Source: Lewinellaceae bacterium (GTDB lineage Bacteria; Bacteroidota; Bacteroidia; Chitinophagales; Saprospiraceae). Taken from it: a stretch of 64,000 nt of DNA. Below are positions 25,901 through 32,648 of this stretch, piece after piece. Position numbers and translations under genes: made by a program. Within the stretch, counting starts at the first letter, position 1; every line of letters begins with the position of its first letter. The notes below the pieces were generated by a model. It searched no databases. It was given only the letters and a program-made list of their open reading frames with translations, and was not told the DNA's origin. The stretch is from NCBI GenBank assembly GCA_020636105.1, contig JACJYL010000002.1, positions 1,054,001 through 1,118,000 on the forward strand. The letters run 5' to 3'.

Positions 25901-27469
25901 CTTGAAGTAATTGGCTACATGCTGTGGTTTGTGAGACAAAACCGCCAGGGGAAAATCTGCCCCCATTGAGCCAATGGGATCCGTTCCACCTTTGATCATC
26001 GCTTCGAGCATGATATCAATGGATTCCCTGGAATACCCGTGCAACAGCTGGTTTTTGATCAAGGTCTTCCGATCCACTTCCACCTGGCTCTCATTCCTGA
26101 TGACAGGCAGATCCTTTAGCAATAAACGATGGTCTGCCAACCAGTCGCGATAGGGCAATCTTCGGCAAATCACATTCTTGAGTTCTTTATCACCGATGAT
26201 GCGATTTTCATTCAGGTCGGCAATCAATATTTTACCCGGCTGCAGCCGGCCTTTGAGCACAATTTTCGACGGATCAATATCGATGACTCCGGCTTCAGAA
26301 GCAAGGATAAGGGTATTATCTTCTGTGAGCAGGTATCTCGAAGGCCTCAGGCCGTTTCTGTCGAGTGTTGCTCCAACAAGGATACCATCGGTAAAACAAA
26401 TGGAAGCCGGACCATCCCAGGGTTCCATAATGGTTTTGTGGTATTCGTAAAAGGCTTTTTTGTAGTCCTCCATATTCGGATCATGCTCCCAGGCTTCGGG
26501 AATCATCATCATCATAGCGTGAGGAAGGGAATAACCGTTAAAAGTCAAAAACTCCAGCGCATTATCGAAATTACCGGAATCGGAAAGGTTTCCGCCACAG
26601 ATGGGCTGCAGCATTTCAAATTCATCATTGGAAAAATAATTAGACTCCAGCTGAGACTCCTTGGATTTCCACCAATTGAGATTACCGGTTATGGTATTGA
26701 TTTCCCCATTATGGGCCATATAACGGAATGGCTGGGCCAGTTTCCATTTTGGCACCGTATTCGTTGAAAAACGAGAATGAACCAGTGCCAGGCAAGAGGT
26801 AAACATAGGATCATCCAGATCCCTGAAATAAGACCTGAGTTGAAAAGTCGTCAGTTGCCCCTTGTAAATAATGGTTTTGTAAGAAAATGAGGTGATATAA
26901 TAGAGATCCCTTGATTGAGGAAGGATCTTGAAAATATTGTGCGCAGCATATTTCCGGAGGATGAAGAGTTTTCGTTCTAATTCACGGGGCTCCAGGTCTG
27001 TTTTGGGTTTTACAAATACCTGCTCCATATTCGGCTCAGTATCGAGAACGGCCTGACCCAGGTTTGAATTATCCACCGGAACGGGGCGGTACCCCAATAA
27101 TTCAAATCCCACCTCGTCAATATAATCGTTCAACAACAACCGGCACTGCTCGGTAAGGTTTTCATGTTTTGGAAAGAAAACCATCCCAACACCATATTTT
27201 GAATACTCCGGGAGTTCAAAGCCCAGTTTCTGACATTCACTCACAAAAAATTCATGAGGGACCTCCAGTAAAATCCCTGCTCCATCTCCTGTATTTGGAT
27301 CGGCTCCCAGGGCACCGCGATGCTGCATATTGTGCAACATGGTCAGGGCATCCTGCACCAGTTTATGGCTTTTCTTTCGCTCCAAATTCGCAATAAGCCC
27401 TATACCACAGGAGTCTTTCTCCATTTGTGGTACGTATAAGCCCCCCTTTTCAGTAGTCATATCAATCAA
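22934..27469 (-). CDS. gltB: Glutamate synthase large (alpha) subunit
   Basis: The 1511-residue protein has the full GltB order: a class II glutamine amidotransferase domain whose nucleophile is C21 (EKDSCGIGL, after a 20-residue propeptide), a central domain (about 470-770), the FMN-binding synthase domain with GAMSFGSISHEAH, GEGGEDESR, AQGAKPGEGGQLPGHKV and ISGHDGGTGASPLSSI, the 3Fe-4S cysteine segment CHLNTCPVGIATQ, and a C-terminal GXGXG beta-helix domain (HFRGSAGQSFGAF, GLSGA, GMAGERFCVRNSG). Length is normal. The start MIDMTTEKGG puts the catalytic Cys at the expected distance. It precedes gltD in one unit and complements gdhA at 32649 for ammonium assimilation. Confidence 0.97.
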   Translation of the reverse strand: MIDMTTEKGGLYVPQMEKDSCGIGLIANLERKKSHKLVQDALTMLHNMQHRGALGADPNTGDGAGILLEVPHEFFVSECQKLGFELPEYSKYGVGMVFFPKHENLTEQCRLLLNDYIDEVGFELLGYRPVPVDNSNLGQAVLDTEPNMEQVFVKPKTDLEPRELERKLFILRKYAAHNIFKILPQSRDLYYITSFSYKTIIYKGQLTTFQLRSYFRDLDDPMFTSCLALVHSRFSTNTVPKWKLAQPFRYMAHNGEINTITGNLNWWKSKESQLESNYFSNDEFEMLQPICGGNLSDSGNFDNALEFLTFNGYSLPHAMMMMIPEAWEHDPNMEDYKKAFYEYHKTIMEPWDGPASICFTDGILVGATLDRNGLRPSRYLLTEDNTLILASEAGVIDIDPSKIVLKGRLQPGKILIADLNENRIIGDKELKNVICRRLPYRDWLADHRLLLKDLPVIRNESQVEVDRKTLIKNQLLHGYSRESIDIMLEAMIKGGTDPIGSMGADFPLAVLSHKPQHVANYFKQLFAQVTNPPIDPIRERSVMSLFSMLGGSKNILRPETEHAAYIHLESPILTNHDLAKVKFIYHNNFRSNAIKILFNADGQKGRLKAALDHICASAEDFVRNGSNILVLSDRSADAFHAPIPSLLAVGAIHHHLVSAGLRSRTSIVVEAGDIYETHHVATLIGYGASAVNPYLAFSGIAGLKKNNIFDSGKSLDDLIYIYKKAVEKGLLKIMSKIGISTLQSYQGAQIFEVLGLSEEVTDFCFRGSVSRINGLSFDDLAREALERHNRAFPKKSLPDTPMLDEGGVFQWKRRGEAHLFTPQSIHLLQLSTRTNDYETYKQYAKVINNQSEKAITLRSLLEFRKGNPIPIEEVESVENILKRFATGAMSFGSISHEAHSTLAIAMNRIGGKSNSGEGGEDESRFEWHENGDSESSAIKQVASGRFGVTSNYLSNARELQIKMAQGAKPGEGGQLPGHKVNDWIGRVRHSTPGVGLISPPPHHDIYSIEDLAQLIFDLKNANRKARINVKLVSKAGVGIIASGVAKAHADAILISGHDGGTGASPLSSIRHTGLPWELGVAESHQTLVRNNLRERVVLQTDGQLRTGRDLAIATLLGAEEWGVATAALVVEGCIMMRKCHLNTCPVGIATQDEDLRKRFDGKVEYVINFFTFLANDLREYMAKLGFRSINEMVGKVEMLRFKKDRPHWKLKGLDLSPILYKETENPDVVQYKAIEQDHGLENVLDRTLIKAAQPALDNKDQVKLNFDIRNTDRSVGAMLSNEVSKKYGSAGLPEDTIDFHFRGSAGQSFGAFCAQGIKLTVEGEANDYFGKGLSGARLIAVPDRTAKFVPSENIIIGNVAFYGATSGEAYINGMAGERFCVRNSGATAIIEGIGDHGCEYMTGGLVIVLGETGKNFAAGMSGGVAYIYNPDGSFEKNLNTEMVSLDPMLEEDFRLLEKMIGNHAKYTGSKQAQRMLNGWEAYCRCFVKVMPEEYRKALENNKTKEIIGVKG

Positions 27470-27977
27470 TTTAGTATTGCCGTATCATGCGGAAGCTGGC
27501 AAATATATTCAGGCTAAAGGATAAAATCCAAGTCAAAAAACTTAGTTTTATACGAAAGCTAATTATTAAAAAAATAAAGTAAACTCATCAAATGGTTGAT
27601 GAAATAAGGTAGGCTTTATTTGATTAGACCGGATCCATATTAAAGAAATAATATTCTTAAAAATCCCGATCCGTCCCCAAAGATAATTTAAAGTAGTGCA
27701 GTTTGTGAAATATTAAGAAAAATAATTTTAAACTTTCCAAATAAACTACAGGATAAAAGAATGGCACAAGAAGGACTCAATCCGCATTTTCAATTAATTT
27801 CCTTGTTACCTCAATAACAACAATTTAAATCAGCCCATAGTTGCGGGTTGCAGGTGAATTCACCTGCAACCCGTAACGTATTGGATGCCAGTCCCTAACA
27901 ATCAACCCTTTTTGACGCTGCCTAAAAATAAAGAAATTTTGACCTGATTGATGTTTATGCCCTGAAATGAGAGAGGA
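27470..27977. other. AT-rich intergenic region upstream of gltB
   Basis: About 500 bp between gltB and the peroxiredoxin gene, both on the minus strand. It should hold the gltB promoter, but I see no clear consensus. A small perfect inverted repeat tcatcaa-atgg-ttgatga lies at 27585-27602, about 120 bp upstream of gltB, and a large palindrome at 27844-27873. No gene is evident. Confidence 0.5.
27844..27873. repeat. Perfect 30-bp palindrome
   Basis: The arms cgggttgcaggtgaa and ttcacctgcaacccg are perfectly complementary with no spacer; allowing one G-U pair, pairing extends to 27840-27877. It lies about 100 bp beyond the peroxiredoxin stop codon. There is no T-run on either side, so it is not a typical terminator, but it may end or protect the sulfate-operon transcript. 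Its outer part (gttacgggtt on the minus strand) is shared with the hairpin at 37741-37787. Confidence 0.85.
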
Positions 27978-28619
27978 TTAATCCAGGTTGGGCTGTGGAG
28001 TGATTCTTAGGTATGGTTTTACCTCAACATGCCCTTTGGGAAAGAGCGCCGGTATTTCTTCGTTTGTAACTGAAGGGGAAATAACGCAATCCTCTCCGTT
28101 TTGCCAGTTAGCAGGGGTGGCTACCTTATGATAGGCCGTTAACTGCAATGAATCAATGACCCTTAGGAGTTCATCGAAGTTTCTCCCTGTAGAGGCCGGG
28201 TAAGTAATAGTCAATTTCACCTTTTTGTCTGCCCCGATGACAAATACGGATCGTACCGTCAATTTATCATTGGCATTCGGATGGATCATATCATATAAAG
28301 TGGATACTTTTTGATCCTCATCGGCAATAATAGGAAAATTGACCGTTGTGTGCTGGGTCTCGTTGATGTCTTTGATCCAGTTATTGTGAGATTCCAGGCC
28401 ATCCACACTCAATGCCACCACCTTGACATTTCGCTTATTGAAGGCTTCTTTATATTTCGCAACCGTTCCCAGCTCAGTGGTGCAAACGGGAGTGTAATCT
28501 GCCGGATGGGAAAACAACACCCCCCAGCTGTCTCCCAGCCATTGATGGAAATTGATCTCTCCTTCAGTCGATTGGGCAGTAAAATTCGGAGCTTCATCTC
28601 CTAATCTGATGGTAGCCAT
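27978..28619 (-). CDS. Peroxiredoxin (Prx6-type)
   Basis: The 213-residue thiol peroxidase has the Prx6-type sequence: peroxidatic C46 in HPADYTPVCTTELG, followed by AKYKEAFNKRNVKVVALSVD and the long C-terminal domain beginning RSVFVIGADKKVKLTITYPASTGRNFDE. An additional Cys in GEDCVISPSV lies near residue 178. It reduces peroxides in the cytoplasm using an external thiol donor. It begins 39 bp after cysN on the same strand and so may be the last gene of the sulfate-assimilation operon, coupling sulfur and redox metabolism (inference). A large palindrome lies downstream. Confidence 0.93.
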   Translation of the reverse strand: MATIRLGDEAPNFTAQSTEGEINFHQWLGDSWGVLFSHPADYTPVCTTELGTVAKYKEAFNKRNVKVVALSVDGLESHNNWIKDINETQHTTVNFPIIADEDQKVSTLYDMIHPNANDKLTVRSVFVIGADKKVKLTITYPASTGRNFDELLRVIDSLQLTAYHKVATPANWQNGEDCVISPSVTNEEIPALFPKGHVEVKPYLRITPQPNLD

Positions 28620-28658
28620 AATTTTAAATTTTGTATGGTTAAAAAAGTGTTCAATTTT

Positions 28659-29906
28659 TTAATGAATAAATCCTACTCCTGCAGTATTTTTTGTTTGTGG
28701 ATCAATCAAAATGAAGGCCCCAGTGGATTTATGCTCTTCATAGGAATCGTAAAACAAGGGTTTGCTCAATTTCAACCGGACGTTCCCGATCTCATTGAGT
28801 ATCAGGCGCCCGGGAAAAGGTTGTTCTCCTGAAAAATCAGTATTGATTACCGTTTCAATTTCCTCTACCCTGACAAGTACGTCTTTTACTCCGTGTTGTA
28901 AGATATATTTTTCCGCCTCCTGCAATGGCTTTTTATCCATCCAGCAAATGGTCGCTTCTATATCTTTACCCATTTTAGCAACTTCTGACGATTTTACAAT
29001 CATATCTCCACGGCTCACATTAAGGTCATCCTCCAGGGTCACGGTGATGGAACTTCCCCTTTCTGCGGTGCTGAATTTTTCATCAAAAAAATGGATCCCC
29101 TTAATTTTAGAGGTGGTTTGAGAAGGCAATACGATAATCTCATCCCCCACCGAAATTTCTCCACCGTACAATTTTCCTGCATAACCTCTGAAATCGTGGT
29201 AACCGGCTGTTTTGGGCCTGATCACCGTTTGCACGGGAAATCGCATGGGTGCCTGTTCATAAACATCCTGTACATCTATCTTTTCAAGGTGTTCCAATAA
29301 GGTCTTGCCATGATACCAGGGTGATTTTTTCGACTTACTAACCACATTATCTCCATGTAGTGCACAGATCGGGATGAAGGTTATTTTCTGACCGCGATAG
29401 GTGCTTCTTCCAGCGAGTTCCTCTATTTCTTCTTTTATTTCATTGAATTTGTCTTCCGAAAAATCGACCAGGTCCATTTTATTGATCGCCACCACGACAT
29501 CTTTTATTCTCAACAAGTTATTGATAAAAAAATGACGGTAAGTTTGTTCAATCACCCCGTTTCGGGCATCGATTAAAATGATGGAAACCTGGGAAGTGGA
29601 AGCCCCGGTCACCATATTGCGGGTATATTCGACGTGGCCGGGAGTGTCGGCAATGATATAACTCCTGGTTTTGGTGGAAAAATAAATATGTGCCACGTCA
29701 ATGGTGATCCCCTGCTCTCTTTCTGCCACGAGGCCATCAGTCGCCAGGGAGAAGTCGAGGTAATCAAACCCTCTCAACCTGCTGCTTTGCTCAATGGCCT
29801 GCAATTTATCGTCAGTCAGTGAATGGGTATCATAAAGCAATCTGCCGATAAGGGTACTTTTGCCATCGTCAACACTGCCTGCCGTGGCTATTTTTAATAC
29901 CTCCAT
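28659..29906 (-). CDS. cysN: Sulfate adenylyltransferase subunit 1 (GTPase)
   Basis: The 415-residue protein is the EF-Tu-like GTPase that drives ATP sulfurylase. GTP-binding motifs are clear: GSVDDGKSTLIGRLL (G1), a switch region with EREQGITID, DTPGH (G3) and NKMDLV (G4), followed by two beta-barrel domains. The length shows it is CysN alone, without a fused APS kinase (CysC). It follows cysD by 40 bp, and the peroxiredoxin gene follows it by 39 bp. With CysD it makes adenosine 5'-phosphosulfate from sulfate and ATP. Confidence 0.96.
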   Translation of the reverse strand: MEVLKIATAGSVDDGKSTLIGRLLYDTHSLTDDKLQAIEQSSRLRGFDYLDFSLATDGLVAEREQGITIDVAHIYFSTKTRSYIIADTPGHVEYTRNMVTGASTSQVSIILIDARNGVIEQTYRHFFINNLLRIKDVVVAINKMDLVDFSEDKFNEIKEEIEELAGRSTYRGQKITFIPICALHGDNVVSKSKKSPWYHGKTLLEHLEKIDVQDVYEQAPMRFPVQTVIRPKTAGYHDFRGYAGKLYGGEISVGDEIIVLPSQTTSKIKGIHFFDEKFSTAERGSSITVTLEDDLNVSRGDMIVKSSEVAKMGKDIEATICWMDKKPLQEAEKYILQHGVKDVLVRVEEIETVINTDFSGEQPFPGRLILNEIGNVRLKLSKPLFYDSYEEHKSTGAFILIDPQTKNTAGVGFIH

Positions 29907-29946
29907 AATATTGAATTTTTATTTAAAGCCTGTTTAAACCCAACCC

Positions 29947-30852
29947 TCAAAAATATCCCTGCTGTTTTCGTTTTTCCATGGCGGCTTCCGATCTTTTATC
30001 ATCGATCCTTGCCCCCCGCTCTGACAGCGAAGACACCCTGATCTCTTTGACCACCGTTGAAATGTCACTGGCCTCGGAAATTACGGCGGCGGTACAGCTC
30101 ATATCTCCTACCGTTCTGAACCGGACCACTCGTTCCTCCACACTTTCATGCTCATCACGGTGAACGACAGCATCATTGGCTGACCAGATCAGGCCATCCC
30201 TGATGAAAGTAGGTCTTAGATGGGCAAAATAAATAGAAGGAATCTCAATTTTTTCTTTTTCAATATAAGTCCAGACATCGAGTTCTGTCCAGTTTGAAAT
30301 AGGAAAAACCCTAACATTCTGCCCCAGGTCAATCCGGCCGTTCAGCATATCAAAGACTTCCGGGCGCTGATTTTTTTCGTCCCATTGTCCGAAATCATCT
30401 CTGACCGAAAAAATACGTTCTTTTGCCCGGGCTTTCTCTTCATCCCGGCGGGCTCCCCCAATGCAGGCATCAAAGCCAAATTCTTCAATTGCATCCAGTA
30501 AGGTTTCCGTTTGCAGCATATTACGGCTGGCGTAACGCCCCGATTCTTCTTTCACTTTTCCGGCATCAATGGTATCCTGTACATATCGAACGATCAGTTC
30601 CAGGCCAAGTTCCTTCACCAGCTTATCCCGAAAAGCGATCGTTTCCGGAAAATTATGTCCTGTATCAATATGCATCAGCGGGAAAGGTATTTTGGCAGGG
30701 TAAAAGGCCTTTTGTGCCAGGCGTACCAGGGTAATGGAATCTTTGCCCCCTGAAAAAAGCAACACGGGTTTTTCAAACTGGGCCACGACTTCCCTTAAAA
30801 TATGGATGGCTTCGTTTTCCAGCGGATTTACTTTTAGTATCGATTGAGTCAT
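29947..30852 (-). CDS. cysD: Sulfate adenylyltransferase subunit 2
   Basis: This catalytic subunit (301 residues) transfers AMP from ATP to sulfate. The PP-loop is VLLFSGGKDSITLVRLA, and the CysD signatures HIDTGHNFPETIAFRD, IGGARRDEEKARAKERIFS and FPISNWTELDVWTYI are present, ending RKQQGYF as usual. ATG 30852 (MTQSILK) lies 11 bp after the cysH stop, which favours it over the longer frame from 30882 that would overlap cysH. It is the third gene in DUF2061-cysH-cysD-cysN. Confidence 0.96.
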   Translation of the reverse strand: MTQSILKVNPLENEAIHILREVVAQFEKPVLLFSGGKDSITLVRLAQKAFYPAKIPFPLMHIDTGHNFPETIAFRDKLVKELGLELIVRYVQDTIDAGKVKEESGRYASRNMLQTETLLDAIEEFGFDACIGGARRDEEKARAKERIFSVRDDFGQWDEKNQRPEVFDMLNGRIDLGQNVRVFPISNWTELDVWTYIEKEKIEIPSIYFAHLRPTFIRDGLIWSANDAVVHRDEHESVEERVVRFRTVGDMSCTAAVISEASDISTVVKEIRVSSLSERGARIDDKRSEAAMEKRKQQGYF

Positions 30853-30863
30853 ATGCTGTGGAT

Positions 30864-31493
30864 TTAAGAATGTAAGCCACATTCTCTGTTCGCTAATACT
30901 TTTGTCGGATCATAATATTTGAATTCATTCGGCAGGCCGTTTGCGACAAGGTATGCATCCAATTCACTATCTGACCAATGGTAAAAAGGACTAATTTTCA
31001 ATACGCCGTCACGGCTAACCGAGGCGATGTCAATCTTATCCCGAAATGCCGTTTGACCTTTCCTGAGATTGGTAAACCAAACATCCGGAAGGTGTTCCTT
31101 CATCGCACGGTTAAAGGGTTCCAGTTTTACCTGTTCCGTAAATATTGAGTGCCTTGGATCATCGATATCCGGAATGCCAAGCACGACATCCCTATGGGCG
31201 ACCGTTTGTCCGGGGACATACAGGAACACATTCAGTGCAAGCAGCTCTTTAAGCGCTTCAGCATGTCGATAGGTATTGGGAGTGTTGTATCCCGAATCGC
31301 ACCAAATGACTTTAATATCTTTTTTACACTCTGCGCAAACATGCAGGATGGCCGCTTCATAGGGTCTGAAATTGGTCGTTACAAGAGGGTGTTCCGCCAC
31401 AGACAGTGCCCAATCCACGATTTCCCGTGGTGATTTATCTCTTAACTTCTTATTAATGGCTTCCAGATCAGGCCATTGAGTTTTTGCTTTCAT
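30864..31493 (-). CDS. cysH: Phosphoadenosine phosphosulfate (or APS) reductase
   Basis: The 209-residue enzyme reduces activated sulfate to sulfite. It has the thiolating cysteine in the C-terminal ECGLH motif and the family segments VIWCDSGYNTPNTYRH, WFTNLRKGQTAFRD and ISPFYHWSDSELDAYL. The paired CC...CxxC cysteines that bind the 4Fe-4S cluster of assimilatory APS reductases are not seen, so by family rules it should use PAPS; yet no APS kinase is in this operon. The start is taken at 31493 because its ATG overlaps the TGA of the DUF2061 gene (ATGA), a coupled arrangement; a start at 31505 is possible. Confidence 0.92.
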   Translation of the reverse strand: MKAKTQWPDLEAINKKLRDKSPREIVDWALSVAEHPLVTTNFRPYEAAILHVCAECKKDIKVIWCDSGYNTPNTYRHAEALKELLALNVFLYVPGQTVAHRDVVLGIPDIDDPRHSIFTEQVKLEPFNRAMKEHLPDVWFTNLRKGQTAFRDKIDIASVSRDGVLKISPFYHWSDSELDAYLVANGLPNEFKYYDPTKVLANRECGLHS

Positions 31494-31744
31494 GTTTTTC
31501 CCCATTTTATATTATTCCACATTCTTTCGTGAAAAAAGTACAATACCATTTTTGAGCACAGTTCTACGGCGCCTATCGAAAAGGCAATGCTCAGCGTCCC
31601 GGTGATCAGCCACGAAATGATCACGGTATCCATGGTGCCCAACATCCTCCAGCTAATGGACTTGACAACACTCCGTACCGGTCTTTCTGAATGCTTATCT
31701 AAAAGAAAATCCCTGTCGTTTTTCACGGCCTGGTTAAAAATCAT
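31490..31744 (-). CDS. DUF2061 small membrane protein
   Basis: The 84-residue protein has the DUF2061 signature: RPVRSVVKSISWRMLGTMDTVIISWLITG and a second membrane segment ending KMVLYFFHERMWNNIKWGK. Two transmembrane helices are visible, at about residues 36-52 and 55-72. Its function is not known. It is the first gene of the sulfate operon, overlapping cysH by four bases, and DUF2061 genes are often found with cysteine or sulfate genes in Bacteroidota, so a role in sulfate handling is likely (inference). The operon promoter is 55-85 bp upstream. Confidence 0.88.
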   Translation of the reverse strand: MIFNQAVKNDRDFLLDKHSERPVRSVVKSISWRMLGTMDTVIISWLITGTLSIAFSIGAVELCSKMVLYFFHERMWNNIKWGKT

Positions 31745-31798
31745 TGTCGGTCATTTTACTTAAAACTTAAATCCCATCGGATTAGTAGGAATAAAGTG

Positions 31799-31829
31799 CA
31801 AAAGTATCTTCTTTTTTAACCCGTGCAAA
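31799..31829 (-). promoter_or_regulatory. Promoter of the sulfate assimilation operon
   Basis: On the minus strand, TTTG (31829-31826), exactly 19 nt, then TACTTTTG (31806-31799) match the Bacteroidota -33/-7 consensus. Related words atcggatt flank the promoter in inverted order (about 31776 plus, 31856 minus) and could bind the adjacent Rrf2 regulator; this last point is speculative. Confidence 0.8.
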
Positions 31830-31920
31830 TTTTTTTACATTAATTTTTTAGAAAAAATCCGATATGAAAAATCCATTGATAATGAAAATAACATAAAAAG
31901 CCAGCATGGAAAAGGAAGAT

Positions 31921-32328
31921 TTAAGTAAGGTCAGCCAGCGTATTATCACGAAAAACTTTGAGGGTATTGTCCCTGACTTTGATCATTAGTTTGTTTACCC
32001 TGCATTCATCCTCATCCGGGCAATCTTTACATTTTTCATAATAATTCAGGCTTACACAGGGCAACATAGCGATGGGACCTTCAAGGATGCGGATGACATC
32101 TGCCATAGGAATTTCCCCGGGAGGTTTTAGCAGATAATACCCTCCGCCTTTACCTTTCCTGGAGCTTAAAATACCTGATTTTCTCAAAGTCAGCAATATG
32201 CTTTCCAGGAACTTTGGAGGGATATTTTCACATTTAGCAATTTCTGAAACGGCAACAGGGTCTCCGCCATAACGGCGGGCAATAAAAGCAAGTGCTTTTA
32301 ACCCGTATTTTGTTCTTTTTGAAAGCAT
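31921..32328 (-). CDS. Rrf2-family transcriptional regulator
   Basis: The 135-residue protein has the Rrf2 winged helix: MLSKRTKYGLKALAFIARR, VSEIAKCENIPPKFLESILLTLRKSGILSSRKGKGGGYYL. The C-terminal region contains four cysteines (PCVSLNYYEKCKDCPDEDECR), spaced in a way that could bind an Fe-S cluster or sense redox state. It lies directly upstream of the DUF2061-cysHDN operon in the same direction, so it is the prime candidate for controlling sulfate assimilation, comparable in role to CymR. A 7-bp-arm inverted repeat 42 bp before its start may be its own operator. Confidence 0.9.
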   Translation of the reverse strand: MLSKRTKYGLKALAFIARRYGGDPVAVSEIAKCENIPPKFLESILLTLRKSGILSSRKGKGGGYYLLKPPGEIPMADVIRILEGPIAMLPCVSLNYYEKCKDCPDEDECRVNKLMIKVRDNTLKVFRDNTLADLT

Positions 32329-32369
32329 TAGGCTAAGTTAAGCAAATAACAAAATTTTCCAATTAATTC

Positions 32370-32389
32370 CTTACGTTTTGTTACGTAAG
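32370..32389. promoter_or_regulatory. Inverted repeat upstream of rrf2 gene (candidate operator)
   Basis: cttacgt (32370-32376) and acgtaag (32383-32389) form a perfect inverted repeat with a 6-nt spacer (tttgtt), 42-61 bp upstream of the Rrf2 start codon. Its size fits a dimeric winged-helix regulator. No good -33/-7 pair is visible here, so its position relative to the promoter is unclear. Confidence 0.5.
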
Positions 32390-32445
32390 TATCCGGGCCT
32401 TATGAATTTTGATATTTTTGCCGCAGCAATCCCACGAAAACAAGC

Positions 32446-32550
32446 TAAGGGAAATGTAAAATTTAGAATGATAAATTAAAAATGTAAAAGTGTTGATTTT
32501 CAGTGATTTACATGATTAAAATTGTCAATTTATTTTTGAACTGTTCCTAA
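32446..32550 (+). repeat. 105-bp dispersed repeat, copy B
   Basis: The segment from taaggg to cctaa matches the reverse complement of 7845-7949 at 104 of 105 positions by hand alignment. It lies between the rrf2 gene and the 3' end of gdhA, oriented toward gdhA. AGC stands immediately outside both ends (32443-32445 and 32551-32553), which could be a 3-bp target duplication, though copy A shows none. No open frame is present. Confidence 0.9.
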
Positions 32551-32586
32551 AGCATGCGCTAGGTGTTTTTTCGTTTTATAAAATTA

Positions 32587-32631
32587 AGAAGCCGAGACTT
32601 CTCGATGAAATTCCGGCTTCTGATTTTATTT
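32587..32631 (-). terminator. Hairpin terminator of gdhA
   Basis: agaagccg (32587-32594) pairs with cggcttct (32614-32621) around a 19-nt loop containing a further small stem. AT-rich tails lie on both sides. It is 28 bp past the gdhA stop codon. Confidence 0.65.
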
Positions 32632-32648
32632 ATATGTTTTACTAACCG

